Assembly: GCF_014650775.1 (NCBI RefSeq)
Contig: NZ_BMVP01000009.1
Span: 62,001 to 126,000, forward strand
DNA: 64,000 nt
Direction of reading: 5' to 3'
Source: Streptomyces cirratus
GTDB lineage: Bacteria > Actinomycetota > Actinomycetes > Streptomycetales > Streptomycetaceae
Below the pieces are notes generated by a model. It searched no databases. It was not told the origin of the DNA and saw nothing but the letters and a program-made list of their open reading frames with translations. Position 1 is the stretch's first letter; every line of letters begins with the position of its first letter. A program made the translations under genes and the position numbers. Below are positions 25,438 to 33,277 of the stretch, in pieces.

Positions 25438-26379
25438 TCACCCCGCGGCGAAGGCGGCCAGTACGAGCAGGTTCGCGGCGTACTGCGTGACCATGAACGC
25501 CCGGTAGGCATCCCGCCGTTGCGTCCGGTCGGCGCTCTCCCGCCGGGCATCGCGCACCACCCGGGCGACGACCCACACCGCCCCGACCGCGACCGGCACC
25601 ACCCCCACGAGCGCGAGCGGCGCCCACAAGGCAGCCGCCGCCGTCCCGGCCGCGCCGACCAGCACCGCACCCGCCACCGCCAACGCCCGGGCCGCCACCA
25701 CGCCGTGGACGACCGCCACCGTACGCCGCCCCCCGGCCGCGTCCCCGCCGACGTCCCCCAGGTCCTTGACCACGGAGCCGACCAAGGCCATCCAGGCCGC
25801 CATCACGCAGCCGAACACCCCGCCCGTAGCGGTCCACCCGGTCCCGGCCGCCGCGACACCGGCCGCGTACGAGGTCGCGCCCAGGCCGAACACCACCACC
25901 GCGCACAGCACGCTCGACTGCTTGGCCCGCACCGGCGAGGCCGAGTACGCCCAGCCGAGCAATAGGAAGCCCACCACCCACCCGAGCACCCCGGACCCGG
26001 CCAGCCCTCCGAGCACCAGCGCGGTAACGGCCAGCAGGGTCGTGACCGCCGCCGCAGTGCGGACCGGCAGATCACCCCGCGCGATCGGCCGCCGGGAGCC
26101 GTTCGCCCGGTCCTCCCTGACGTCCGTCACGCCATTGAGCAGGTACGCGCAGGCCACGGCGCACCACCAGGCCGCCAAGCCGAGCACGGTCCGGCCCGTG
26201 ACCTGCGGCAGCCCGGCCGCCGACACCGTCCCCACCACGAACCGCAGCAGGAAGACCAGCTGTACCGAAGGGCGTGCTTCCGCCCAGCACAACCGGGCCG
26301 CATTTGCCGCGGTATGCCATCGGAGACCCGGAATGCGAGCCGTCACGGGAACGCTCAGGTAGCCAGCTGAATTGATCAC
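25438..26379 (-). CDS. UbiA-family prenyltransferase
   Basis: Integral membrane prenyltransferase of 313 residues with about nine hydrophobic segments. First aspartate-rich motif NGVTDVREDRANG (N-x3-D-x3-D, about 82-94), second motif VKDLGDVGGD (about 202-211). It should move a polyprenyl group onto an unknown, probably aromatic or polar, acceptor. GTG start at 26379, weak ribosome site. It is transcribed away from the dcs-like operon and sits between it and the LuxR gene. Whether it belongs to the same pathway is unclear; cycloserine chemistry needs no prenyl transfer. Confidence 0.85.
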   Translation of the reverse strand: MINSAGYLSVPVTARIPGLRWHTAANAARLCWAEARPSVQLVFLLRFVVGTVSAAGLPQVTGRTVLGLAAWWCAVACAYLLNGVTDVREDRANGSRRPIARGDLPVRTAAAVTTLLAVTALVLGGLAGSGVLGWVVGFLLLGWAYSASPVRAKQSSVLCAVVVFGLGATSYAAGVAAAGTGWTATGGVFGCVMAAWMALVGSVVKDLGDVGGDAAGGRRTVAVVHGVVAARALAVAGAVLVGAAGTAAAALWAPLALVGVVPVAVGAVWVVARVVRDARRESADRTQRRDAYRAFMVTQYAANLLVLAAFAAG

Positions 26380-26670
26380 GGCCGCAGCCTAGGAATGACC
26401 TCCGGCGCATCGCCATACAACCATCGGCGTACGCGGTGTACACCCCCACTGAGCCCTTGGTGGCAATGCATTGAGATGCCCGGAATTCGTGGGGCACGAT
26501 GAGGAACGCCGCGGTCCGGTGAAGTCGATCCGGACACCGCGGCGGGGACATGAATGGCGCCCCAACCGGAATCTTCGCCTCCGCGACTTTCCTCAAGTTC
26601 GCGCAACGGTCCGGAAAAGGAGCGCCGACCCTCTCACCCCCTCATTCGAAACGGCAGGGACCCCGTAGAA
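26380..26670. promoter_or_regulatory. Divergent control region of the dcs-like operon and ubiA
   Basis: 291 bp between divergent starts. It contains the 10-bp palindrome GGTGTACACC (26435-26444) and an imperfect inverted repeat GCGGTCCGG (26511-26519) with CCGGACACCGC (26530-26540). These are the best visible candidates for operator or leader structures. No confident -10/-35 boxes were found. Confidence 0.4.
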
Positions 26671-27453
26671 ATGGATGTTCAGGTGGACAGGTCGCAACAG
26701 ACCACGAAACTGACCTCCCAGACGCAAGTCCTCGAATGCGGGGAGGGATGGCACAGAGCCGTCTTCGAGGACGTCGCCGCGCGCCTCGCCGATCCGGACT
26801 TCCCGTGCGTCTTCTCCCGGAACGCGTTCCGGAAGGGGCTCCTGAGGTTCGTCTTCGTGGAGAGCGCCGGCAGGGACGGCATGCGGCACCTGGCCGGCGC
26901 GCTCACCGAGTACGTCGAACTGTCCCGGGGCTGGGACGGCCGACTGGACACCGCGTATCCGCTGGTCGTGATGTTCTCGGCACAGGCCGTGACCGCGCGC
27001 ACCGTCGAGGAGTACCACTCCTTCGGCTGGCAGGTACTACAGGAACTGCATCACCTCGATGCCGCGCCGTGGCCGGAGGACGTGGGGCACGATCCGGATT
27101 CCGCATCGTGGTCCATGTGCTTCAACGGAATGCCGTTGTTCTGCAATATGAGCAGTCCCGCCCACCGCAACCGACGCAGCCGCAACCTCGGCGGGCATTT
27201 CGCCCTCGTCATCAACCCGCGGGAACGGTTCGACGTATTTGCGGGCGAGACCCCGAGCGGCCGGCAGGTCCGAGCGAACATACGCAAGCGAATACGCAGC
27301 TACGACGGAATGCGGCACTCACCGCAACTGGGCTCGTACGGTGTCGGCGCACTCGAATGGTTCCAGTACGGACTCATAGACGAGAACGCCGAACGAAGCG
27401 GCGCTTGCCCTTTCCAGCCCCAGACCGCAATCGAAACGGACAGGAATTCCTGA
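26671..27453 (+). CDS. dcsA: YqcI/YcgG-family heme N-hydroxylase, DcsA-like (L-arginine N-omega-hydroxylase)
   Basis: 260-residue YqcI/YcgG protein. In the known D-cycloserine pathway DcsA is a heme protein that hydroxylates L-arginine on the guanidino nitrogen; GntA of guanitoxin biosynthesis belongs to the same family. Family-like segments are DFPCVFSRNAFRKG (about 43-56), SMCFNGMPLFCNMSSPAH (148-165) and RRSRNLGGHFALVINP (168-183). The heme ligand cannot be assigned by eye. The ATG at 26671 gives the family length; the frame is open to 26554. The next gene starts 2 nt after the stop. Assignment to arginine rests on the neighbours. Confidence 0.82.
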   Translation: MDVQVDRSQQTTKLTSQTQVLECGEGWHRAVFEDVAARLADPDFPCVFSRNAFRKGLLRFVFVESAGRDGMRHLAGALTEYVELSRGWDGRLDTAYPLVVMFSAQAVTARTVEEYHSFGWQVLQELHHLDAAPWPEDVGHDPDSASWSMCFNGMPLFCNMSSPAHRNRRSRNLGGHFALVINPRERFDVFAGETPSGRQVRANIRKRIRSYDGMRHSPQLGSYGVGALEWFQYGLIDENAERSGACPFQPQTAIETDRNS

Positions 27454-27455
27454 AA

Positions 27456-28271
27456 ATGATCGATCTCATCGTCTCCCAGGGCCGGGTGGCCGACCGGGAA
27501 CCCCGCATGATCGAGGGCGCCGCACGCATCGCGCGGGCCCTGGAGAGCCGCTACGGACTCACCGGCCGGTTCGTCGGCGAGCCCGCGCCGCCCGCAGACG
27601 ACGACTGGACCGTCAGCCTCCCGCAGGCCGGCGAGACCCTGACCGGCCTGCGCCGGGCCGTGACGGACAGCATCGCGAACGGCAACCGGACCGTCATGAT
27701 CTCCAACACCTGCTCGGCGAGCCTCGCCACCCTGCCGGTCGTGGCCCGGGAACACCCGGACGCCGTGGTGCTCTACATCGACGGCCACGGCGACTTCAAC
27801 ACACCGGAGACGACCGGCACCGGATACCTGGGCGGCATGGTCCTCGCCGGCGCGTGCGGGCTCTGGGACAGCGGCCACGGCGCGGGTCTGCACCCCGCGA
27901 AGGCGGTTCTGGTCGGGGCACGCGACATCGACGAAGCCGAGGGCGAGCTGATCGCGGAGCACGGCGTGCGGGTCATCCCCCCGGCGCAGACCACGGCCGA
28001 GACCATCCTGGACGCGATCGGCGACTCCCCGGTATGGGTGCACATCGACTGGGACGTACTCGAACCGGGACACGTGCCGGCCGACTACACGGTGCCCGAC
28101 GGCCTGCTCCCCGAGCAGATCCGGGCCATCTTCGACGCGATCCCGCCGCAGCAGCTCCGCGGGGTCGAACTCGCCGAGTTCAACGCCCCGCTGGACGACG
28201 AGCTCAGCGACCAGGCGGTCGAGACGATCCTCGCGATGGTCGCTCCCGCCTTCGAGAACGTCCCGGCCTGA
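27456..28271 (+). CDS. dcsB: N-omega-hydroxy-L-arginine hydrolase, DcsB-like (arginase family)
   Basis: Arginase-fold enzyme of 271 residues predicted to cut N-hydroxyarginine to hydroxyurea and ornithine. Metal ligands Asp109, His111 and Asp113 (YIDGHGDFN) and Asp198 and Asp200 (HIDWDVLEP) are present. The first arginase ligand, His of GGDHS, is replaced by Cys86 in ISNTCSASL. The same His-to-Cys change is characteristic of DcsB, which prefers hydroxyarginine over arginine and was reported with a single manganese. ATG at 27456, coupled to dcsA. Confidence 0.88.
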   Translation: MIDLIVSQGRVADREPRMIEGAARIARALESRYGLTGRFVGEPAPPADDDWTVSLPQAGETLTGLRRAVTDSIANGNRTVMISNTCSASLATLPVVAREHPDAVVLYIDGHGDFNTPETTGTGYLGGMVLAGACGLWDSGHGAGLHPAKAVLVGARDIDEAEGELIAEHGVRVIPPAQTTAETILDAIGDSPVWVHIDWDVLEPGHVPADYTVPDGLLPEQIRAIFDAIPPQQLRGVELAEFNAPLDDELSDQAVETILAMVAPAFENVPA

Positions 28272-28338
28272 CCGGCCCCCGGCCCGAGAACACCCACCGT
28301 CAGCACCGCTGGCCCCGCCCGCCCAAGGAGAACCCCCG

Positions 28339-29316
28339 ATGCCCCTCCACGACAGCATCCTCGACACCATCGGCCGCACCCCCATCGTCAGGCTGAACCG
28401 CATGTCCCCCGCTCACGCCACGGTGTACGTGAAGGTGGAGTCGTTCAACCCCGGCGGCTCGGTGAAGGACCGCCTGGCGCTCTCCGTCGTCCTCGACGCC
28501 GAGGCGAAGGGGCTGCTCAAGCCCGGCGACACCATCGTCGAATGCACCTCCGGGAACGTCGGGATCGCCCTCGCGATGGTGGCCGCGGCCCGCGGCTACC
28601 GGTTCGTCGCGGTCATGGGTGACACGTACTCGGCGGAGCGGCGCAAGTTGATCCGGGCCTACGGCGGCAAGGTGCTCCTCTTCCCCGGCCACCTGGGCAG
28701 CAGCGGCGGCAACCAGATCGCGGACGAACTCGCCGACAAGCACGGCTGGTTCCGCGCCAACCAGTTCGACAACCCGGCGAACCCGGCGTACCACCGCGAG
28801 ACCACCGCCTCGGAGATCCTCGCCGACTTCGCGGGCAAGCGCCTCGACTACTTCGTCACCGGCTTCGGCACCAGCGGCACCCTCACCGGCGTCGGGCAGA
28901 TGCTGAAGGCGGCCCGCCCGCAGGTGCGGATCGTCGCCGCCGAGCCGGACAACGCCGCCGTGCTCGCCGGCCAGGAATGGAACGTCCACCGGATCCAGGG
29001 CTGGGCACCGAACTTCGTACCCGGCGTGCTCGACGCGAGCGTCATCGACGAACTGGTGACCGTCGACGAGGTGGAAGGGCGCGACACCGCGCGCAGGCTC
29101 GCAGCCGATGAAGGCATCTTCACCGGTATCTCGGCCGGCGCCACCCTGGCGACGGCGCTGCGCGTCGCCGAGACCGCGCCCGCGGGTTCGGTGCTCCTCG
29201 CCATGCTCCCCGACACCGGTGAGCGCTACCTCTCCACGTTCCTCATGGAAGGGATGCCCGAGGGCTCGGACGACGACTGGCTCGCCTTGCTGGAGAGCGG
29301 TGACGGCGGGGCCTGA
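28339..29316 (+). CDS. dcsD: O-ureido-L-serine synthase, DcsD-like (cysteine synthase family)
   Basis: PLP-dependent beta-replacement enzyme of 325 residues. The PLP lysine is Lys43 in NPGGSVKDRLAL; the phosphate or substrate loop reads CTSGNVGIALA and the glycine-rich loop GFGTSGTLTG. In the D-cycloserine pathway DcsD joins hydroxyurea to O-acetyl-L-serine. A housekeeping O-acetylserine sulfhydrylase is the alternative, but the flanking hydroxyarginase and serine acetyltransferase genes favour DcsD. ATG behind AAGGAG at 9 nt. In the known cluster a racemase gene (dcsC) is expected in front of this gene; here there is only a 67-bp spacer. Confidence 0.86.
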   Translation: MPLHDSILDTIGRTPIVRLNRMSPAHATVYVKVESFNPGGSVKDRLALSVVLDAEAKGLLKPGDTIVECTSGNVGIALAMVAAARGYRFVAVMGDTYSAERRKLIRAYGGKVLLFPGHLGSSGGNQIADELADKHGWFRANQFDNPANPAYHRETTASEILADFAGKRLDYFVTGFGTSGTLTGVGQMLKAARPQVRIVAAEPDNAAVLAGQEWNVHRIQGWAPNFVPGVLDASVIDELVTVDEVEGRDTARRLAADEGIFTGISAGATLATALRVAETAPAGSVLLAMLPDTGERYLSTFLMEGMPEGSDDDWLALLESGDGGA

Positions 29317-29373
29317 CCCCGGCGGCCGGCTCCCCCGCTCGCGGCACACCATCACCTGGCAGGAACCAGACAC

Positions 29374-30543
29374 ATGAGGGAATTCATCCCCCCCGCGGCC
29401 CGTTTCGTCGACCTCCCCGCGGCATTCGCCATGCGTCGGGGCGGCACGCTGACCGGCGCGCGCATCGCGTACGAGACCGTCGGACGGCTGTCGCCGGAGC
29501 GCGACAACGCGGTCCTGATCCTCACCGGTCTCTCGCCCGACGCCCACGCCGCCTCCCACCCGGCGGACACCGGCCCCGGCTGGTGGGAGGCGATGGTCGG
29601 GCCCGGAAAGCCCGTCGACACCGATCGCTGGTACGTGATCTGCCTCAACTCCCTGGGCAGTTGCAAGGGATCCACCGGACCCGCCTCCGTCGATCCCGGC
29701 ACGGGCCGGCCCTACGGTCCCGGCTTCCCCGAACTGTCGATGGAGGACATCGCCGACGCCGCGGCCCACACGGTGCGCGCCCTGGGCGTCGACAGGCTCG
29801 CATGCGTGATCGGTACGTCCATGGGCGGCATGAGCGCCCTTTCCCTGCTGGCCCGCCACCCCGGCCTGGCCCGCGGCCACATCAACATCTGCGGCGCGGC
29901 GCGCGCGCTGCCGTTCTCCATAGCGATCCGCTCGCTCCAGCGCGAGGCGATCCGGTGCGACCCCCAGTGGAACCAGGGCCGGTACGACGAGGGGAACTAT
30001 CCGCAGCGTGGCATGTTCACCGCGCGCAAGCTGGGGATGCTGACGTACCGGTCGGCCCGGGAATGGGACATCCGGTTCGGCCGTGCGCGCATCGCGCCGG
30101 AGGAACGAGAGGAACAAGAGGACCGCGCGGACCGGGCGGGCCGGGCGGGCCGGGCGGGCCGGGCGGACCTTGAGCCTTTCGGCCGTGAATTCCAGGTGGA
30201 GGAGTACCTGGAGCGACACGCGCGCCGTTTCGCGCACCGTTTCGACCCCAACAGCTACCTCTGCCTCAGCCGCTGCATGGACCGGTTCGACCTCGGCGAG
30301 TCCTGCGGCACCACCACCGACGAGGCCCTCTCCCGTGTCCCTCTCGAAAGAGCTCTGGTCATCGGCGTCGAAACCGACATCCTGTTCCCGCTCCACCAGC
30401 AGCAACAGATCGCCGACGGCCTCTGCGCCGGGGGAACGGCCGTCGAATTCGTGGCGATGGATTCGCCCGAAGGCCATGACGCCTTCCTCATCGACACCGT
30501 CCGTTTCGGCGCACCCGTGGCGAAATTCCTCACCCTGCTCTAG
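29374..30543 (+). CDS. dcsE: Serine O-acetyltransferase, DcsE-like (homoserine O-acetyltransferase/MetX fold)
   Basis: Alpha/beta-hydrolase-fold acyltransferase of 389 residues, slightly longer than the usual ~370. Catalytic triad: Ser149 in VIGTSMGGMSAL, Asp335 in VETDILFP, His368 in PEGHDAFL. In the pathway DcsE acetylates L-serine to make the DcsD substrate; a MetX role in methionine synthesis is the alternative. Residues 242-266 are a charged Glu then Arg/Ala/Gly stretch encoded by a 9-bp DNA repeat (30127-30171) that ordinary MetX proteins lack at this site. ATG at 29374. Confidence 0.85.
   Translation: MREFIPPAARFVDLPAAFAMRRGGTLTGARIAYETVGRLSPERDNAVLILTGLSPDAHAASHPADTGPGWWEAMVGPGKPVDTDRWYVICLNSLGSCKGSTGPASVDPGTGRPYGPGFPELSMEDIADAAAHTVRALGVDRLACVIGTSMGGMSALSLLARHPGLARGHINICGAARALPFSIAIRSLQREAIRCDPQWNQGRYDEGNYPQRGMFTARKLGMLTYRSAREWDIRFGRARIAPEEREEQEDRADRAGRAGRAGRADLEPFGREFQVEEYLERHARRFAHRFDPNSYLCLSRCMDRFDLGESCGTTTDEALSRVPLERALVIGVETDILFPLHQQQQIADGLCAGGTAVEFVAMDSPEGHDAFLIDTVRFGAPVAKFLTLL
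30127..30171. repeat. 9-bp in-frame tandem repeat inside the dcsE homologue
   Basis: Five 9-bp units, three of them identical GCGGGCCGG, encoding Ala-Gly/Asp-Arg triplets. Being a multiple of three, changes in copy number would keep the frame. Confidence 0.85.
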
Positions 30544-30571
30544 CCCGCCGTCCCCATTTCTGGAGAACCGC

Positions 30572-31318
30572 ATGCACGACCCCCAGCCCAGGATCGCCCT
30601 CGTCACCGGCGCCAACCGGGGCATCGGCCTCGAGACCGCCCGTCAGCTCGCCGGCGCCGGCGTGCGCGTGCTGCTGGCGGGCCGCGACCGCCGAGCGGTC
30701 ACCGGATCCGCCGAAAAGCTGCGCGCCGAAGGCCTCGCCGCCGACCCCCTGGTACTCGACGTCACGGACCCGGACAGCATCCGGGCCGCCGCCTCGGAGG
30801 TCGCGGGCAGCCACGGCCGCCTCGACATCCTGGTCAACAATGCGGGCATCCGGATCGAGGAGTACGGGAAACAGCCGTCCGAGCAACCGCTGCGCCAGTG
30901 GCGCGAGACCTTCGACACCAACCTGTTCGGCGTCGTCGAAGTGACCACGGCCTTCCTCCCGCTGCTCGGCAGGTCCCCGGCCGGACGCATCGTCAACGTG
31001 TCCAGCCTGCTCGGCTCGCTGACCACGCACAGCGACCCGCAGTCGTACGCGTACAGCCCCATGTTCAAATCGCTCCCCGCCTACAGCGCCTCCAAGAGCG
31101 CGGTCAATTCCTGGACCGTCCACCTCGCCTATGAACTGCGCGGAACACCGATCAAGGTGAATGCCGTGCACCCGGGCTACACCCGGACCGCGATGAACGA
31201 CGGCGCGGGCGATCTCGACGTCACGGACGGAGCCAGGACGAGCGTCACGATGGCGCTCCTCGGCGATGACGGCCCCACCGGCACCTACACGCACAGCGGA
31301 GAAACCGTCCCCTGGTAG
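30572..31318 (+). CDS. Short-chain dehydrogenase/reductase in the dcs-like operon
   Basis: Classical NAD(P)-dependent SDR of 248 residues: nucleotide motif TGANRGIG (12-19), NNAG (about 89-92), catalytic Ser in IVNVSSLLG and the Y-x3-K pair in LPAYSASKSA. Resembles carbonyl reductase-like SDRs. ATG at 30572 behind GGAGAA, 28 bp after dcsE. No SDR step is known to me in D-cycloserine biosynthesis, so it may add a tailoring step, act on a precursor, or serve self-protection. Function not assigned. Confidence 0.85.
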   Translation: MHDPQPRIALVTGANRGIGLETARQLAGAGVRVLLAGRDRRAVTGSAEKLRAEGLAADPLVLDVTDPDSIRAAASEVAGSHGRLDILVNNAGIRIEEYGKQPSEQPLRQWRETFDTNLFGVVEVTTAFLPLLGRSPAGRIVNVSSLLGSLTTHSDPQSYAYSPMFKSLPAYSASKSAVNSWTVHLAYELRGTPIKVNAVHPGYTRTAMNDGAGDLDVTDGARTSVTMALLGDDGPTGTYTHSGETVPW

Positions 31319-31360
31319 CCGCCAGTCCCTCCCCCACCCCCCCGTATTGGAGTTCACCCG

Positions 31361-32293
31361 ATGGGCAACCATCTGGCATTGGTCACCGACGAGACCAGCA
31401 TTGCCATTGACTACGACATGCCGCTCCTGCTCGATGCCTGCCAAGCAGCGGGAATCAGAGCCGAGATATGTTCCTGGCGGGATCCGGACATCGAATGGGA
31501 CCGCTTCGACGCCGTCCTGCTGCGCTCTCCCTGGAGCTATGTGGAGAGCCTGCACCTGTTCCTGGAATGGTGCGAGTACGTCACCGACGTGACGCACCTG
31601 TTCAACCCGCTGCCGGTGGTGCGGTGGAACCTCGACAAGCACTACCTGGCCGATCTGGCCGCGGCCGGCGTACCGGTCGTGCCGAGCGGATTCGTGGCCC
31701 CCGGCGCGGACGCGGCGGCGGCCGTACGCACCTTCCTCGCCCGGCACGACGGGGCCCGGGAGATCGTGGTGAAGCCCACCGTCGGCGCCTACTCCAAGGA
31801 CGTGCAGCGCTTCCCCCGGTCGTCACAGGCCGAGGCAGCCGCATACGTGGCCAAGCTGCTCGACCAGGACCGCCACGTCATCCTGCAGCCCTACCTTGAC
31901 TCGGTCGACCACCACGGCGAAACCGACCTCATCCACTTCGGCGGCGTCTACAGCCACGCCATCCGCAAGCGCGCGCTGCTCCTGCCGGACGGCACCGTCG
32001 ACGAACCGACCCAGGAGGCCCGCACGGCGCGGGACGCCGCCGAGGACGAACGCGCGGTCGCCTCGGCCGCGCTGGACGCCGCGGCCGCACACCTCGAACT
32101 GGCCGAACCGCTGCTCTACGGCCGCGTCGACCTCATCCGCGACGCCGACGGACAGCCCCTGGTCCTGGAACTGGAGCTTTGCGAACCTTCGTTCAGCATG
32201 CCGTTCTCTGAACCCTCGGCCACACGGTTCGCGCAGGTCATCGCAGTACGGCTCGAAGAAATCTCCCGCAACCGCAAGAACGGACAGTCATGA
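31361..32293 (+). CDS. dcsG: ATP-grasp cycloligase, DcsG-like (O-ureidoserine cyclo-ligase)
   Basis: ATP-grasp enzyme of 310 residues. Predicted nucleotide lysine Lys138 in EIVVKPTVGAYSKD; metal-site candidates Asp257 in YGRVDLIRD and Glu270/Glu272 in VLELELCEPSF. In the known pathway DcsG uses ATP to close O-ureido-D-serine to D-cycloserine, releasing carbon dioxide and ammonia. Because no racemase is encoded nearby, the enantiomer used here is uncertain. ATG at 31361 behind TTGGAG. Its stop overlaps the next start (ATGA). Confidence 0.85.
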   Translation: MGNHLALVTDETSIAIDYDMPLLLDACQAAGIRAEICSWRDPDIEWDRFDAVLLRSPWSYVESLHLFLEWCEYVTDVTHLFNPLPVVRWNLDKHYLADLAAAGVPVVPSGFVAPGADAAAAVRTFLARHDGAREIVVKPTVGAYSKDVQRFPRSSQAEAAAYVAKLLDQDRHVILQPYLDSVDHHGETDLIHFGGVYSHAIRKRALLLPDGTVDEPTQEARTARDAAEDERAVASAALDAAAAHLELAEPLLYGRVDLIRDADGQPLVLELELCEPSFSMPFSEPSATRFAQVIAVRLEEISRNRKNGQS

Positions 32294-33192
32294 CCGCGCA
32301 ACAGGGTTCCCTCGCCCCCCTCACCACGCCCACGGTCTCCAGCGGCACCCTCTACGCCGCGCTCGGAGTGGTCAGCTTCTCCTTCAGCTTCCCCGGGACG
32401 ATGTGGGCGCTCGACGGGTTCGGGCCGTGGAGCGCCATCGGCGTCCGCGGGGTGCTCGCCGCCCTCCTCGCGTTCGCCGCACTCCTGCTGACCCGGGCGC
32501 CGTTGCCGGCCCGCGGGGACTGGCCCGCGCTCGCCGTCGTCGCGGGCGGCTGCGCGGTCGGCTTCCCCCTCCTCACCACGCTCGCCCTGCAGACCTCGTC
32601 CACCGCCAACTCGGCCGTCGTGATCGGCGCCCTGCCCATGGCCACGGCCGTGTTCTCCGCCGTCCTCACCCGGCGCAGCCCCTCGAAGGTCTTCTGGGCC
32701 GCGGCCGGCGTCGGAGCGGCGACCGTCATCGTGTACACGCTGTCGCAGAACCACGGCCGGCCGACCGTCGCGGACCTCTACCTCTTCGGCGCCCTGCTGG
32801 TCTGCGCGGCGGGCTACGCCCAGGGCGGCCGGCTCTCCGCCCGCATGCCGGGCTGGCGCGTCATCGCCTGGGGCGTCGTCCTCGCCGCTCCCGTCAACCT
32901 CGCCGTGGCCCTGTGGGCCCTCCCCCACGAGCCCGTCCACCTCACCGCCAAGGCCGTGGTCGGCATGGCCTACATCGCGGGCATCTCGCAGTTCGGCGGC
33001 TTCGTCGTCTGGTACAAGGGCATGGGCCTCATCGGCGTGGCGCGCGCCAGCCAGCTCCAGCTCGCCCAGCCCCTGCTGACGCTGGTCTGGGCGGTGCTCC
33101 TGCTCGGCGAACACATCACCTGGGCCGTCCCCCTGACCGCCGCCATCGTCCTCACCTGCATCGTCACCACCCAACGCGCCCGCACGTCCTGA
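32290..33192 (+). CDS. dcsJ: EamA-family transporter, DcsJ-like exporter
   Basis: Membrane protein of 300 residues with ten predicted hydrophobic segments in two EamA repeats; the second half carries ARASQLQLAQPLLTLVWAVL typical of DMT permeases. It overlaps the ATP-grasp stop by 4 nt, so it is translationally coupled and likely exports the product, giving self-resistance. This is the only resistance candidate in the operon: no D-Ala-D-Ala ligase or alanine racemase gene is present. A terminator and a tRNA gene follow. Confidence 0.84.
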   Translation: MTAQQGSLAPLTTPTVSSGTLYAALGVVSFSFSFPGTMWALDGFGPWSAIGVRGVLAALLAFAALLLTRAPLPARGDWPALAVVAGGCAVGFPLLTTLALQTSSTANSAVVIGALPMATAVFSAVLTRRSPSKVFWAAAGVGAATVIVYTLSQNHGRPTVADLYLFGALLVCAAGYAQGGRLSARMPGWRVIAWGVVLAAPVNLAVALWALPHEPVHLTAKAVVGMAYIAGISQFGGFVVWYKGMGLIGVARASQLQLAQPLLTLVWAVLLLGEHITWAVPLTAAIVLTCIVTTQRARTS

Positions 33193-33236
33193 CCCCCACC
33201 GACGGGCCCCCACCCGGCGCCCGCCGGAAATAGCAA

Positions 33237-33271
33237 AAGCCCCAGGTCACGGCGAGTGAGTCCTGGGGCTT
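33237..33271 (-). terminator. Terminator shared by the dcs-like operon and the tRNA gene
   Basis: 10-bp perfect stem AAGCCCCAGG (33237-33246) with CCTGGGGCTT (33262-33271). On the minus strand the stem is followed by further T residues (33233-33236 complement), a good intrinsic terminator for the tRNA. It also lies 44 bp after the transporter stop on the other strand. Confidence 0.8.
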
Positions 33272-33277
33272 CTACAG

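Noticed and set aside
28339..30543. Cysteine synthase and homoserine acetyltransferase as plain sulfur or methionine genes
   Set aside because: Their position between a DcsB-like hydroxyarginase and a DcsG-like ATP-grasp enzyme fits O-ureidoserine synthesis better. The alternative is kept in the gene notes.
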